A DNA stretch of 12,264 bases, taken from NCBI GenBank assembly GCA_036555745.1, contig DATBKV010000177.1, forward strand, positions 1 through 12,264, written 5' to 3'. The notes below the pieces were generated by a model. It saw nothing but the letters and a program-made list of their open reading frames with translations. It made no database searches and had not been told where the DNA came from. Below, in pieces: positions 1 through 6,095 of the stretch. The DNA comes from VAZQ01 sp036555745 (lineage in GTDB: Bacteria > Pseudomonadota > Alphaproteobacteria > Rhizobiales > Xanthobacteraceae). Within the stretch, counting starts at the first letter, position 1, and every line of letters begins with the position of its first letter. A program made the position numbers and the translations under genes.

Positions 1-366
1 CCGGATCACGATCACGGCGGCGGCGCCGGCTGGCGCCTTCTCGGGCGCGATCGTCAAGCTGCGCTGGCCGACCGAGGCATAGGTCGCAATCGCGATGCCG
101 TCGGCAAAACACGCGCAGGGGGAGGAGTCGCTGTCGTAGTAGAGCACGCCTAGCTCGCGCGGCTTGGCGTGCAGGCGATCGACCGCGTCCAGTCCAATCC
201 GGATGCCGAGCGGGATGAAGGCGCCGAACGCGCCGTGCACGCGCGCGCCGAGCGCGATCCATTCTTCCGGGGTCTCCGCCCGCGCCGTCAGGTCCGCGAT
301 CATCAGGGTGAGAGCCTGCAGGCCGGCTATGAGTATCGTCCTTAAGACCTTCATCGGCGTCTTCAT
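1..366 (-). CDS. FmdE-like (formylmethanofuran dehydrogenase subunit E family) exported protein, partial at left edge
   Basis: This is the N-terminal 122 residues of a gene whose 3' end lies outside the window. From the ATG at 366, the first ~30 residues form a classical signal peptide: basic start, hydrophobic stretch, and an alanine-rich end (LTARA) before ETPEE. The product is therefore probably periplasmic. The mature part starts with HGAFGAFIPLGIRIG, matching the His-Gly...LG-R-G opening of the FmdE fold, and continues to CACFADGIAIAT, matching the Cys...DGI...T segment of that family. FmdE-like domains outside methanogens are stand-alone proteins of unclear role, some of them metal-binding. 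A second in-frame ATG at 354 is possible. AGGG lies about 10 nt before the first ATG, which was preferred. Divergent from the VOC gene across 198 bp. The family call rests on remembered motif shape, so it is moderately secure; the substrate is unknown. Confidence 0.6.
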   Translation of the reverse strand, partial: MKTPMKVLRTILIAGLQALTLMIADLTARAETPEEWIALGARVHGAFGAFIPLGIRIGLDAVDRLHAKPRELGVLYYDSDSSPCACFADGIAIATYASVGQRSLTIAPEKAPAGAAAVIVIR

Positions 367-564
367 CCTGGGCTGCCCTTGTCCTCGGCTCGTGCGCGAA
401 ATCGCCCCGCGACCGCAGCATCCTTCTTCCGCGCGCGCATGACAACACCTGCGCACGGTCGCGACACGAGCGCGACGCGTGCAGGCTTTCGGCGCAAATG
501 CCTTCCACGTTGGCTGCGTGCTTTCGCCGATGTAGTCTGAGGCCGTGGTGTGGCGGAGAACCTC

Positions 565-948
565 ATGGCCAAGCTCAGACATATCGCGATTCAGGTTCCG
601 GACCTCGAGAAGGCCGCGGCTTTTTACGAGGGCGTGTTCGGCCTCAAGCGCCTCAAGAAGGTCGAAGCGCCGATCGGCAACGCCGTCTCGCTGTCCGACG
701 GCGTCATGAACCTCACCTTGCTGCACTTCCCGGAAGGGACGAAAGGAGGCAAGGGCGGCCCCGACTGGGCGGGGCTGCATCATTTCGGTTTCGTGGTCGA
801 AGACGAGCGCGCGACCGAGGAGGAGATCAAGGCGCACGGCGGCGAGTTCTTCATGCAACTGCCGAACTATCCCGGGATCGACGCCGAAAAGAAGTTCAAG
901 GACCTCAACGGCATCGTGTTCGACATCACCGAGCACGGCTGGGGCTGA
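565..948 (+). CDS. VOC (glyoxalase/bleomycin resistance/dioxygenase fold) family protein
   Basis: A 127-residue single-domain vicinal-oxygen-chelate protein with two beta-alpha-beta-beta-beta modules. The first carries LRHIAIQVPDLEKAAAFYEGVFG and the second LHHFGFVVED through to IVFDITEHG. The likely metal ligands are visible: a His in the first strand (RHIAI), a His in HHFGF and the Glu of ITEHG, as in metal-dependent lyases and dioxygenases of the fold. The ATG at 565 is preferred over the in-frame GTG at 550 because GGAG ends 6 nt before it and the fold starts at once. Possible roles are glyoxalase-like, extradiol-type or a resistance binding protein; the sequence does not separate them. 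A weak promoter-like pair (TTGGCT at 510-515, TAGTCT at 533-538, 17-bp spacing) lies upstream. The gene converges on the acetyltransferase. Confidence 0.85.
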   Translation: MAKLRHIAIQVPDLEKAAAFYEGVFGLKRLKKVEAPIGNAVSLSDGVMNLTLLHFPEGTKGGKGGPDWAGLHHFGFVVEDERATEEEIKAHGGEFFMQLPNYPGIDAEKKFKDLNGIVFDITEHGWG

Positions 949-984
949 CGCCGCCCCGGCAGCGGACCGCGCCTGCCGGCGGCG
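949..984. terminator. GC-rich hairpin between convergent genes
   Basis: Directly after the VOC stop codon, 949-961 pairs with 974-984 apart from a 2-nt bulge, around a 12-nt loop. There is no T-tract on either side. The position between two convergent genes suggests a transcription end for one or both, but in DNA this GC-rich the pairing could also be incidental. Confidence 0.35.
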
Positions 985-999
985 ATGCGAGCGCCGCAA

Positions 1000-1509
1000 T
1001 CATGCCGTGCCCCAGTCCGGCCGGATTTCACCCGACACGCCCTCGAAGGCGCCGTCGGCGAGCTCGCAGATCAGCAGCCGCGCCGGGTCGACCGGCCCCG
1101 GCATGGCGGCGCGGCCCTTGGGGATGCGCTTGAAACCGTCCTTACCGTAATAGGGCTCGTCGCCCACCAACAGCACCAGCCGGTGACCGCGCGCCTTGGC
1201 CTCGGCGAGAGCGCGCGCGATCAAGGCATGGCCGATGCCGCGCTCGCGGAACGGCGGCTCGACGGTGAGCGGTCCGAGCAGCAGCGCCTTGGCCTCCCCG
1301 ATGCGGATCGGCGAGAGCCGCACCGAGCCGACCAGCAGCGTGCCGATGCGCGCGGTGAACGACAGGTCCGGCAGGTGGTCGTTGCGCTCGCGCAGCCGGT
1401 AGGCCGACTTGGCGTAGCGGCCGGGACCGAAGGTGCGCTCGTGCAGGCGCTCGATCGCCTCCGCGTCGTCGGCCGTTTCCGGCAGGATGGTGAAGGCGGG
1501 ATCGGTCAT
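1000..1509 (-). CDS. GNAT family N-acetyltransferase, YhbS type
   Basis: A 169-residue acetyl-CoA-dependent acyltransferase. The N-terminal part (ILPETADDAEAIERLHERTFGPGRY) and the segment LLLGPLTVEPPFRERGIGHALI fit the GNAT fold. RERGIG is motif A, the R/Q-x-x-G-x-G/A loop that binds the pyrophosphate of acetyl-CoA. GHRLVLLVGDEPYYGKDGF is the C-terminal segment typical of the YhbS branch, whose acceptors are mostly unknown. The full family length is present and the ATG at 1509 begins the fold, though no good ribosome binding site precedes it. The gene is alone on its strand here: convergent with the VOC gene and divergent from the glutathionyl-hydroquinone reductase across 142 bp. The family call is firm; the acceptor cannot be predicted. 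Confidence 0.88.
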   Translation of the reverse strand: MTDPAFTILPETADDAEAIERLHERTFGPGRYAKSAYRLRERNDHLPDLSFTARIGTLLVGSVRLSPIRIGEAKALLLGPLTVEPPFRERGIGHALIARALAEAKARGHRLVLLVGDEPYYGKDGFKRIPKGRAAMPGPVDPARLLICELADGAFEGVSGEIRPDWGTA

Positions 1510-1651
1510 CGGCGGATGTGCCGCTTAGCATTTGCCGCGGGGCGGGTCCATTGCCCCGCGCCGCCGGCAAGGCTGCGCCGCCGGCGGTGGAGATGAAATG
1601 CGCCGCGTGGGTGGTTAGATAGCAGCCGGCGCGGCGGTCGGAGGATGTGCC

Positions 1652-2635
1652 ATGGGTCTCCTGGTCGACGGGGTCTGGCGCGACGAGCAGCACGGCGAGC
1701 GCACGCCGGGCGGACGCTTCGTGCGTCCGACCACGCGCTTCCGCAACTGGGTCACCGAGGACGGCAGCGCCGGTCCCAGCGGCGACGGTGGCTTTGCCGC
1801 CGCGCGCGGGCGCTACCATCTCTACGTGTCGCACGCGTGCCCGTGGGCGCACCGCACCGTCATCATGCGTAAGCTCAAGGGGCTCGACGAGGTGGTGTCG
1901 CTGTCGGTGGTCGAGCCGCTCTACGGGCCGCACGGCTGGCGCTTCGGCGACAGCCCCGGCACGGTTCCGGACAGCGTGAACGGCGCGCGCGAGCTCGCCG
2001 AGATCTATCTGCGCGCCGATCCGCGCTACAGCGGCCGGGTGAGCGTGCCGGTGCTGTGGGACAAGGAGCGCCGCACCATCGTCAACAACGAGTCGGCCGA
2101 GATCATCCGCATGCTCAACGGCGCCTTCGGCCGCTTCACCAATGTGCGCACGGACTATTATCCCGCGCCGCTCGCGGCGGAGATCGACCGCGTCAACGCC
2201 TTCGTCTACGAGAACGTCAACAACGGGGTCTACCGGGCTGGCTTCGCCACCGCGCAGGAGGCCTACGAGGAGGCGTTCCGCGCGCTGTTTTCCGCGCTCG
2301 ACGAGCTCGAGCGGAGGTTATCGCGCCAGCGCTATCTCGTCGGCGGCGAAATCACCGAGGCCGACTGGCGGCTGTTCACCACGCTCGTGCGCTTCGACGC
2401 GGTCTACTACAGCCACTTCAAGTGCAACCTGCGCCGCATCGTCGACTATCCCAATCTCGGCAACTACCTGCGCGACCTCTACCAGCAGGACGGCGTCGCC
2501 GCGACTGTCAATATGGACCACATCAAGACGCACTATTACGGCAGCCAGCGCCAGGTGAACCCGACCGGTATCGTCCCGCTCGGCCCCGCGCTCGATTTTT
2601 CCGCGCCGCACGACCGCGGGAGATTCGGGGGGTGA
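1652..2635 (+). CDS. Glutathionyl-hydroquinone reductase (Xi-class glutathione S-transferase, YqjG/PcpF type)
   Basis: A 327-residue cytosolic enzyme of the Xi class of glutathione transferases. The class uses a catalytic Cys and glutathione to reduce glutathionyl-hydroquinones, and so recovers quinones trapped as GSH adducts. The signature Cys-Pro-Trp-Ala is at residues 63-66 (SHACPWAHRT), in a thioredoxin-like N-terminal domain. The SVPVLWD and NNESAEIIRMLN segments bind glutathione, and an all-helical C-terminal domain starts near residue 180. YYSHFKCNLRRI and NMDHIKTHYYGS near the C-terminus are hallmark Xi-class stretches. Length matches the family (about 320-330). The start is fixed by GGAGG at 1640-1644, 7 nt before the ATG. 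The gene stands alone on its strand between the acetyltransferase and a REPIN-like repeat. Confidence 0.93.
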   Translation: MGLLVDGVWRDEQHGERTPGGRFVRPTTRFRNWVTEDGSAGPSGDGGFAAARGRYHLYVSHACPWAHRTVIMRKLKGLDEVVSLSVVEPLYGPHGWRFGDSPGTVPDSVNGARELAEIYLRADPRYSGRVSVPVLWDKERRTIVNNESAEIIRMLNGAFGRFTNVRTDYYPAPLAAEIDRVNAFVYENVNNGVYRAGFATAQEAYEEAFRALFSALDELERRLSRQRYLVGGEITEADWRLFTTLVRFDAVYYSHFKCNLRRIVDYPNLGNYLRDLYQQDGVAATVNMDHIKTHYYGSQRQVNPTGIVPLGPALDFSAPHDRGRFGG

Positions 2636-2730
2636 GACCGGACGGGCACACCGCGGAGAGATCTGCTGAGCTAGCGTCTCAAGCGATGCGTCTCGAAGCA
2701 GGAGGCCGAATCTGCCCACGGCCTCGCGGC

Positions 2731-2842
2731 GTCATCCCCGCGAAAGCGGGGATCCAGTCATCGGCGGAGGGGAAGAGAGGCACAGCTTCGGCCTCTATTG
2801 CACTTTCGGTGGTTACTGGATGCCCGCTTGCGCGGGCATGAC
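2731..2842. repeat. REPIN-like nested inverted repeat, copy 1
   Basis: A 112-bp element bounded by GTCAT...ATGAC. Its two ~29-nt arms are inverted copies of each other, and each contains its own small hairpin: a GC stem with a GAAA loop on the left and a TTG loop on the right. The arms end in CCAGT / ACTGG facing the centre. The ~50-bp core shares AGAGGCACAGCTTCGG with copy 2 at 8206 (one mismatch). It lies in the gap between the convergent reductase and nitroreductase genes and could also end transcription from both. Such elements are common in Bradyrhizobium-type genomes and are noncoding. Confidence 0.85.
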
Positions 2843-2872
2843 AGGGGAGAGAGGCGGACACAGTCCAAACCC

Positions 2873-3730
2873 TCACTCCAGCCGATAGCCCTTGCCGCGC
2901 ACGAAGGCGCCGAAATCGGCGCGCAGCGGCTCGGCGTATTGGCGCGCCTTGTCCTCGGACCAGCCGTAAGCGGGAGCCTCGCCCCAGCGCTCGGGGGCGC
3001 GCTGGCGGCGGTACGGGCGCTGGCTCTCGCGGCGGCGGTCATAGGCGTCGAGCTCGCGCGCGAGGTCGCCCGCCCGATAGACGTCTTCGTGCAGCGTGAG
3101 AGTGAGGCCGAGCCGCGGCGTGATGGCGCCGGGCTCGGCCGGCCAGCCCACGCACAATCCGGCGACCGGGACCACGCGCGCGGGCAGCGCGAGGAGCTCG
3201 CTCACGACCTCGGGGCGGTCGCGGATCGCGCTGATCGGGCAGCAGCCGAGACCGACCGCGGCGGCGGCGCGCATGAAGGTCGCGAGCAGCAGCGCGCTGT
3301 CGACCGCCGCGTTGAAGAACAGGTCGAGATGATCGTTGGGGAACGGTTTCTTGCGCAGCTGCGCAATCTGCGGCAGGCGGCCGCCGTTGGCGAGGAACAC
3401 CAGGAAGGCGGGTGCGTCGGCGATCCACGGCATATCGGGAATGAGCGCGGCGATCGCGCGCTGCTTGACCTTGTCCTTGACCAGAAGGATTTCCCCCTGC
3501 TGCAGGTCGCTCTTCGACGGCGCCGAGAGCGCGCAGGCGCAAAGAAGTCTGATGAGCGCGGGTTCGACCGCGCGCGGCAGGAAACGCCGATGCACGCGAT
3601 GGCCGGCGATGCGCGCGAGCTCGTCGAGCCCCGCGAGCGCGGGATCGATAGCAAAGCGCTCGCCGAAGCGCTCGGCGAGTGAAGCTTCGATCAGCTTGGC
3701 GGTGGTTTCGGGAGCGACCTGGTCCTGCAT
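2873..3730 (-). CDS. Nitroreductase family protein (FMN-dependent NAD(P)H oxidoreductase)
   Basis: A 285-residue flavoprotein of the nitroreductase fold, nearest in look to the NfsA/FRP branch. After a ~40-residue N-terminal extension, HRVHRRFLP is the Arg-rich FMN-phosphate segment and ALSAPSKSDLQ the second FMN-binding segment. AAAVGLGCCPISAIRD and VVPVAGLCVGWPAEPG form the core helix and the conserved G-x-CVGWP strand. The C-terminus is rich in Tyr, Arg and Glu. Members reduce nitroaromatics, quinones or flavins; the natural substrate here is unknown. GGAG sits 8 nt before the ATG. It is the third gene of a leftward cluster, 24 bp behind the cupin, so it is probably co-transcribed with the RuBisCO-like protein. 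It might supply reducing power to that pathway, which is inference only. Confidence 0.85.
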   Translation of the reverse strand: MQDQVAPETTAKLIEASLAERFGERFAIDPALAGLDELARIAGHRVHRRFLPRAVEPALIRLLCACALSAPSKSDLQQGEILLVKDKVKQRAIAALIPDMPWIADAPAFLVFLANGGRLPQIAQLRKKPFPNDHLDLFFNAAVDSALLLATFMRAAAAVGLGCCPISAIRDRPEVVSELLALPARVVPVAGLCVGWPAEPGAITPRLGLTLTLHEDVYRAGDLARELDAYDRRRESQRPYRRQRAPERWGEAPAYGWSEDKARQYAEPLRADFGAFVRGKGYRLE

Positions 3731-3754
3731 GCAACGTCTCCGCCCCTCTGGATG

Positions 3755-4222
3755 CTATCCTTGCGGCTCGTCGCGCAGGAAGGCCGCGACCGCGGCGTTG
3801 CGCTCGAGCTTGGCCAGATCCTCGGGCGACGGCAATTGCGGCTTGTCGCGCGCGGCGTTGACCATGCAGAGAAAGCCGAGCGGCTCGCCGCGGGTAGCGC
3901 GGAACTGATGCCAGGTCATCGCCGGCACGGTGACCAGATCGCGGGTCTCGACCGCCTTGACCTCGTCGCCGATGAGGCAATGGCCGCGCCCGCGCAAAAT
4001 CAGCACCGCGTGCATGTGCTCGTGGCGCTCGAGGGTGGAAAAGCCGCCGGGCGCCATCTCGAAATAGCGCAGCTCCCCCGCGAGCTCGGGATCGGCGAAC
4101 AGCACCTGGCGCGTGATCGACTTGAACAGGGCACGGCCGTCCTCCTTGTAGGGGAGCTCGTCCACGCCGTCCCAGCGGTAGCCCTTGGCCCTGCGGTGAA
4201 TCGTTTTTTCGTGCGCCGCCAT
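3755..4222 (-). CDS. Cupin-domain protein, candidate methylthioxylulose-5-phosphate methylsulfurylase
   Basis: A 155-residue single-cupin protein. Cupin motif 1 is seen as GGFSTLERHEHMHAVLILRGRG (residues 59-80), with H67, H69 and H71 as likely metal ligands; the usual Glu is not evident. Motif 2 is DLVTVPAMTWHQF, with H105 as a further ligand. The Rhodospirillum rubrum cupin that removes the methylthio group from 1-methylthioxylulose-5-phosphate to give 1-deoxyxylulose-5-phosphate is, from memory, similar in length and in its RHxHxH and WHQF segments. The gene starts 6 nt after the RuBisCO-like stop codon, and its GGATGAGG ribosome binding site overlaps that stop, which implies translational coupling. 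The cupin call is firm. The reaction is inferred from the pairing and from recalled family resemblance; another small-molecule lyase or isomerase role remains possible. Confidence 0.8.
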   Translation of the reverse strand: MAAHEKTIHRRAKGYRWDGVDELPYKEDGRALFKSITRQVLFADPELAGELRYFEMAPGGFSTLERHEHMHAVLILRGRGHCLIGDEVKAVETRDLVTVPAMTWHQFRATRGEPLGFLCMVNAARDKPQLPSPEDLAKLERNAAVAAFLRDEPQG

Positions 4223-4228
4223 AGGGCC

Positions 4229-5332
4229 TCATCCGTAACGATGGCCGTGCACCGCGGCCACGAACGCCGCGGTCGCCTCGAGCAGGCGCTCGCGCGCCGA
4301 GAGCAGCGCGCCGCCGATCAGCAGCATCACGTCGGCGCCGTAGAAATCAAGCATCTCCGGCACCCGCTCGGCGCTCATGCCGCCGGCCGGCACCGGCAGG
4401 CACTCCCGCAGCCCGTCGCGCGGCTCGCGTGCGGCGCGCGCGAGCGCACGGCACGTATCTGGGGAGTAGCCGAAGCGCCCGCCATAGTTCGGGAACACCA
4501 CGGCGTCGGCACCCATGACGCGGAACAGCTTGCCGAGGAGCAGCGGTGGCGCGATGCGCGCCGCGCCCGCCATGCTGGGATGGGCGATGAAGGCGACGTC
4601 GGGGTGCTCGCGCACCAGGCGGTGGAAATTGGACAGTCCCGCGATCATCGGCGCGACCATGACGGTGTCGACCCCGGCATCGCGCGCCGCCGCGATCTGC
4701 GCCCGCATGGTGTCGAGGTCGCCCGAGAGGCTCGGCACGTAGCGCGCGCTCCGCCCGCTGGACTGCTCGAGCGCGCGCAACGCCGGCGCGATCGCCGCCA
4801 GGCGCGCCGCGAATGGGGAATAGTCCTGGTCGGCGAGGCCATGATCATCCTTGACGTAGTCGACGCCGCCGCGCGCGAACCGCACGGCGAGCTCGGCGAG
4901 GCCGGCCGGCGGCAGGCCCTGGGGCTTGAGCGGCGAGCAGGTCAGCGCCCGCGCGCCGGCGCCGGCGCGACGTCGCAAACCGTCGAGCCCGTGGCGCGGG
5001 CCGCCGAAGCTTGCGAGAAGCTCCGCCGGCAGCGTGACGTCGTGCAGCACCGCGTCATCTTGCAGCGAGGTGTTGCCGAACAGCATGTTGAGGAGCTGGC
5101 CGGCATCGCGCCCGACCGTCGCGGCGGAAAGCGAGATGCGCACCTCGAACCAGCCGCCGCCGCGCTCGGCGATGGCCTCGACCCGTCCCACAATCTCGGC
5201 GCGGACGAAATCATCGGTCACCGCTTCGAGCGGCATTTCCACGCTCTGCTCGACCGCGATCGCGTGCGCGCGCTGCGCGATCGCGCGCGCGTCGGAGCGC
5301 ACGTGGTAGACGGCTTCAAGGCGAGACGACAT
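4229..5332 (-). CDS. RuBisCO-like protein (form IV), candidate 5-methylthioribulose-1-phosphate isomerase
   Basis: A 367-residue form IV RuBisCO homologue. The TIM-barrel motifs are in order: SPLKPQGL (K136, at the place of RuBisCO Lys175), GGVDYVKDDHGLADQ (K161 and D163 at the places of carbamylated Lys201 and Asp203, but H164 where RuBisCO has Glu204), FIAHPSMAGA (His251, at the His294 region), FPNYGGRFGYS at loop 6 with no Lys334 equivalent, and VPAGGMSAERVPEML plus LLIGGALL for the phosphate site. CO2 fixation is therefore very unlikely. The set resembles the DeepYkr-type proteins of R. rubrum and R. palustris; the R. rubrum member isomerises methylthioribulose-1-phosphate. The ATG at 5332 is chosen over 5389 because family members begin close to this SRLEAVYHV segment; neither has a strong ribosome binding site. 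First gene of a tight unit with the cupin and the nitroreductase. Confidence 0.88.
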   Translation of the reverse strand: MSSRLEAVYHVRSDARAIAQRAHAIAVEQSVEMPLEAVTDDFVRAEIVGRVEAIAERGGGWFEVRISLSAATVGRDAGQLLNMLFGNTSLQDDAVLHDVTLPAELLASFGGPRHGLDGLRRRAGAGARALTCSPLKPQGLPPAGLAELAVRFARGGVDYVKDDHGLADQDYSPFAARLAAIAPALRALEQSSGRSARYVPSLSGDLDTMRAQIAAARDAGVDTVMVAPMIAGLSNFHRLVREHPDVAFIAHPSMAGAARIAPPLLLGKLFRVMGADAVVFPNYGGRFGYSPDTCRALARAAREPRDGLRECLPVPAGGMSAERVPEMLDFYGADVMLLIGGALLSARERLLEATAAFVAAVHGHRYG

Positions 5333-5403
5333 TGGTCGGGTCACAGTGCGGAGGCCACCATAGAGGACGTGCGCCGAAACCGCGACCATCCGAGCGCGTG
5401 GCG

Positions 5404-5460
5404 GTCCCGGATCAGCGATGCACCGCTTCGCTGGCGCTTGCGCCGCATCGCATCCGGGAC
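5404..5460. repeat. Palindromic repeat with GTCCCGGAT / ATCCGGGAC arms
   Basis: A 57-bp stem-loop upstream of the RuBisCO-like gene. Perfect 9-nt arms at 5404-5412 and 5452-5460 flank a second inverted pair (GCGATGC / GCATCGC). The outer GTCCCGG motif recurs in the inverted repeats at 7082-7150 and 7209-7238, so these belong to one family of short genomic palindromes. It lies between the Nudix stop and the RuBisCO-like start and may end or weaken read-through. Confidence 0.7.
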
Positions 5461-5474
5461 ACCGGGTCCAGGGC

Positions 5475-5966
5475 TTACCAGCGCTCGCCGACCGGCTCGC
5501 CGCCGAGCACCTCGGTCAGACGCGCGCGCGTCGCGGCGGTGGTATCGTCGGGCAGCGCGTCGAGGGCAAAGAAACCGGTGGCGCGGATCTCGCGGTCGGG
5601 CACCGGGGCCGCGGTCTGGCGGAACGAGCGCACCACGAACACCGCGACGTGATCGCGCCGCGATGCCCGGCTGTTGAAGAAGATGCCGTGCAGCTGGGGC
5701 GGGGCGGTCAGCTCGATATTGCCTTCCTCGCGCAGCTCGCGCGCGAGCGCCTCTGCGACCGTCTCGCCGGCCTCGACCCCGCCGCCCGGCAGATGCCAGC
5801 CGCTCACGTAGCTGTGCCTTACCAAGAAGACGCGCCCGTGCTCGTCGAGCACCAGCGCGCGCACCCCGAGCGTCATGGCGCGCGCGAAGCGCCAGTAGAA
5901 ATGCATGAGCCGGCGCAGCGCAGGCTCGAGCGCGCGGCGCGTCTCATCAAGGCTCAACCGTTTCAT
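5475..5966 (-). CDS. Nudix hydrolase
   Basis: A 163-residue Nudix-fold hydrolase that would cleave a nucleoside-diphosphate-linked substrate using Mg2+. The Nudix box reads GGVEAGETVAEALARELREE followed by GNI. The catalytic Glu residues (RELREE) are intact, but the glycine after EEx is Asn, with Gly one place earlier; this variant is also met in related proteins. SGWHLPGGG precedes the box. An N-terminal helix of ~30 residues (RRLMHFYWRFARAM) and the strand LGVRALVLDEHGRVFLVRHSY come before the core. The substrate cannot be told from the sequence. The gene is on the strand of the RuBisCO-like unit but 142 bp away with a palindrome between, so it is probably a separate transcript. Divergent from mbfA across 129 bp. 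A weak G-rich Shine-Dalgarno precedes the ATG. Confidence 0.9.
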   Translation of the reverse strand: MKRLSLDETRRALEPALRRLMHFYWRFARAMTLGVRALVLDEHGRVFLVRHSYVSGWHLPGGGVEAGETVAEALARELREEGNIELTAPPQLHGIFFNSRASRRDHVAVFVVRSFRQTAAPVPDREIRATGFFALDALPDDTTAATRARLTEVLGGEPVGERW

Positions 5967-6021
5967 GCCGGCTCGCCCCCGCCTCCTGACCGCGGCGCCA
6001 GTGAGGCGGAGCGCATCGTGC

Positions 6022-6050
6022 TTGTCAAAAGCACGGCTTTCCTGTTTAGA
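6022..6050 (+). promoter_or_regulatory. Candidate mbfA core promoter
   Basis: TTGTCA at 6022-6027 is a fair -35 hexamer. Seventeen bases downstream, TTTAGA at 6045-6050 is a weak -10 that coincides with the left half of the iron control element. If this is right, a repressor on the element would block polymerase directly. The hexamers are only moderate matches, so confidence is low. Confidence 0.35.
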
Positions 6051-6060
6051 AGGCTTCTAA
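6046..6060. promoter_or_regulatory. Irr box / iron control element (ICE) upstream of mbfA
   Basis: The 15-bp perfect palindrome TTAGAAGGCTTCTAA (6-nt arms around GGC) extends at the left to TTTAGAA. It fits the remembered ICE consensus TTTAGAAxxxTTCTAAA, to which the haem-responsive regulator Irr binds in Hyphomicrobiales. It is centred 43 bp before the mbfA start codon. In Bradyrhizobium and Agrobacterium, Irr represses mbfA under iron limitation through such a site, so the gene would be switched on when iron is plentiful. Confidence 0.82.
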
Positions 6061-6095
6061 TATGCGACCTTGGCTTTTTTACGCAGGGTAGCCCC

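Noticed and set aside
1561..1587. CCGCCGGC / GCCGGCGG hairpin between the acetyltransferase and the glutathionyl-hydroquinone reductase
   Set aside because: An 8-bp pair of only G and C with an 11-nt loop is easily met by chance here. It lies in a divergent gap, has no T-run and is not repeated elsewhere.
5333..5474. A possible SAM-type riboswitch upstream of the RuBisCO-like gene
   Set aside because: Such a switch would suit the proposed pathway, but I saw only the genomic palindrome at 5404-5460 and no recognisable SAM-II or SAH-type conserved core. A covariance-model search would settle it.
3752..5677. A 641-codon open frame on the + strand antisense to the RuBisCO-like, cupin and Nudix genes
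   Set aside because: The translation is low-complexity Arg/Ala/His/Gly-rich with no family features, while the opposite strand holds three genes with clear catalytic motifs. Long antisense frames are expected at this GC content.
5418..6095. Upstream in-frame extension of mbfA
   Set aside because: The frame stays open by chance through the antisense of the Nudix gene and through the iron box. Family N-termini begin at the GTG at 6096, where a ribosome site is present.
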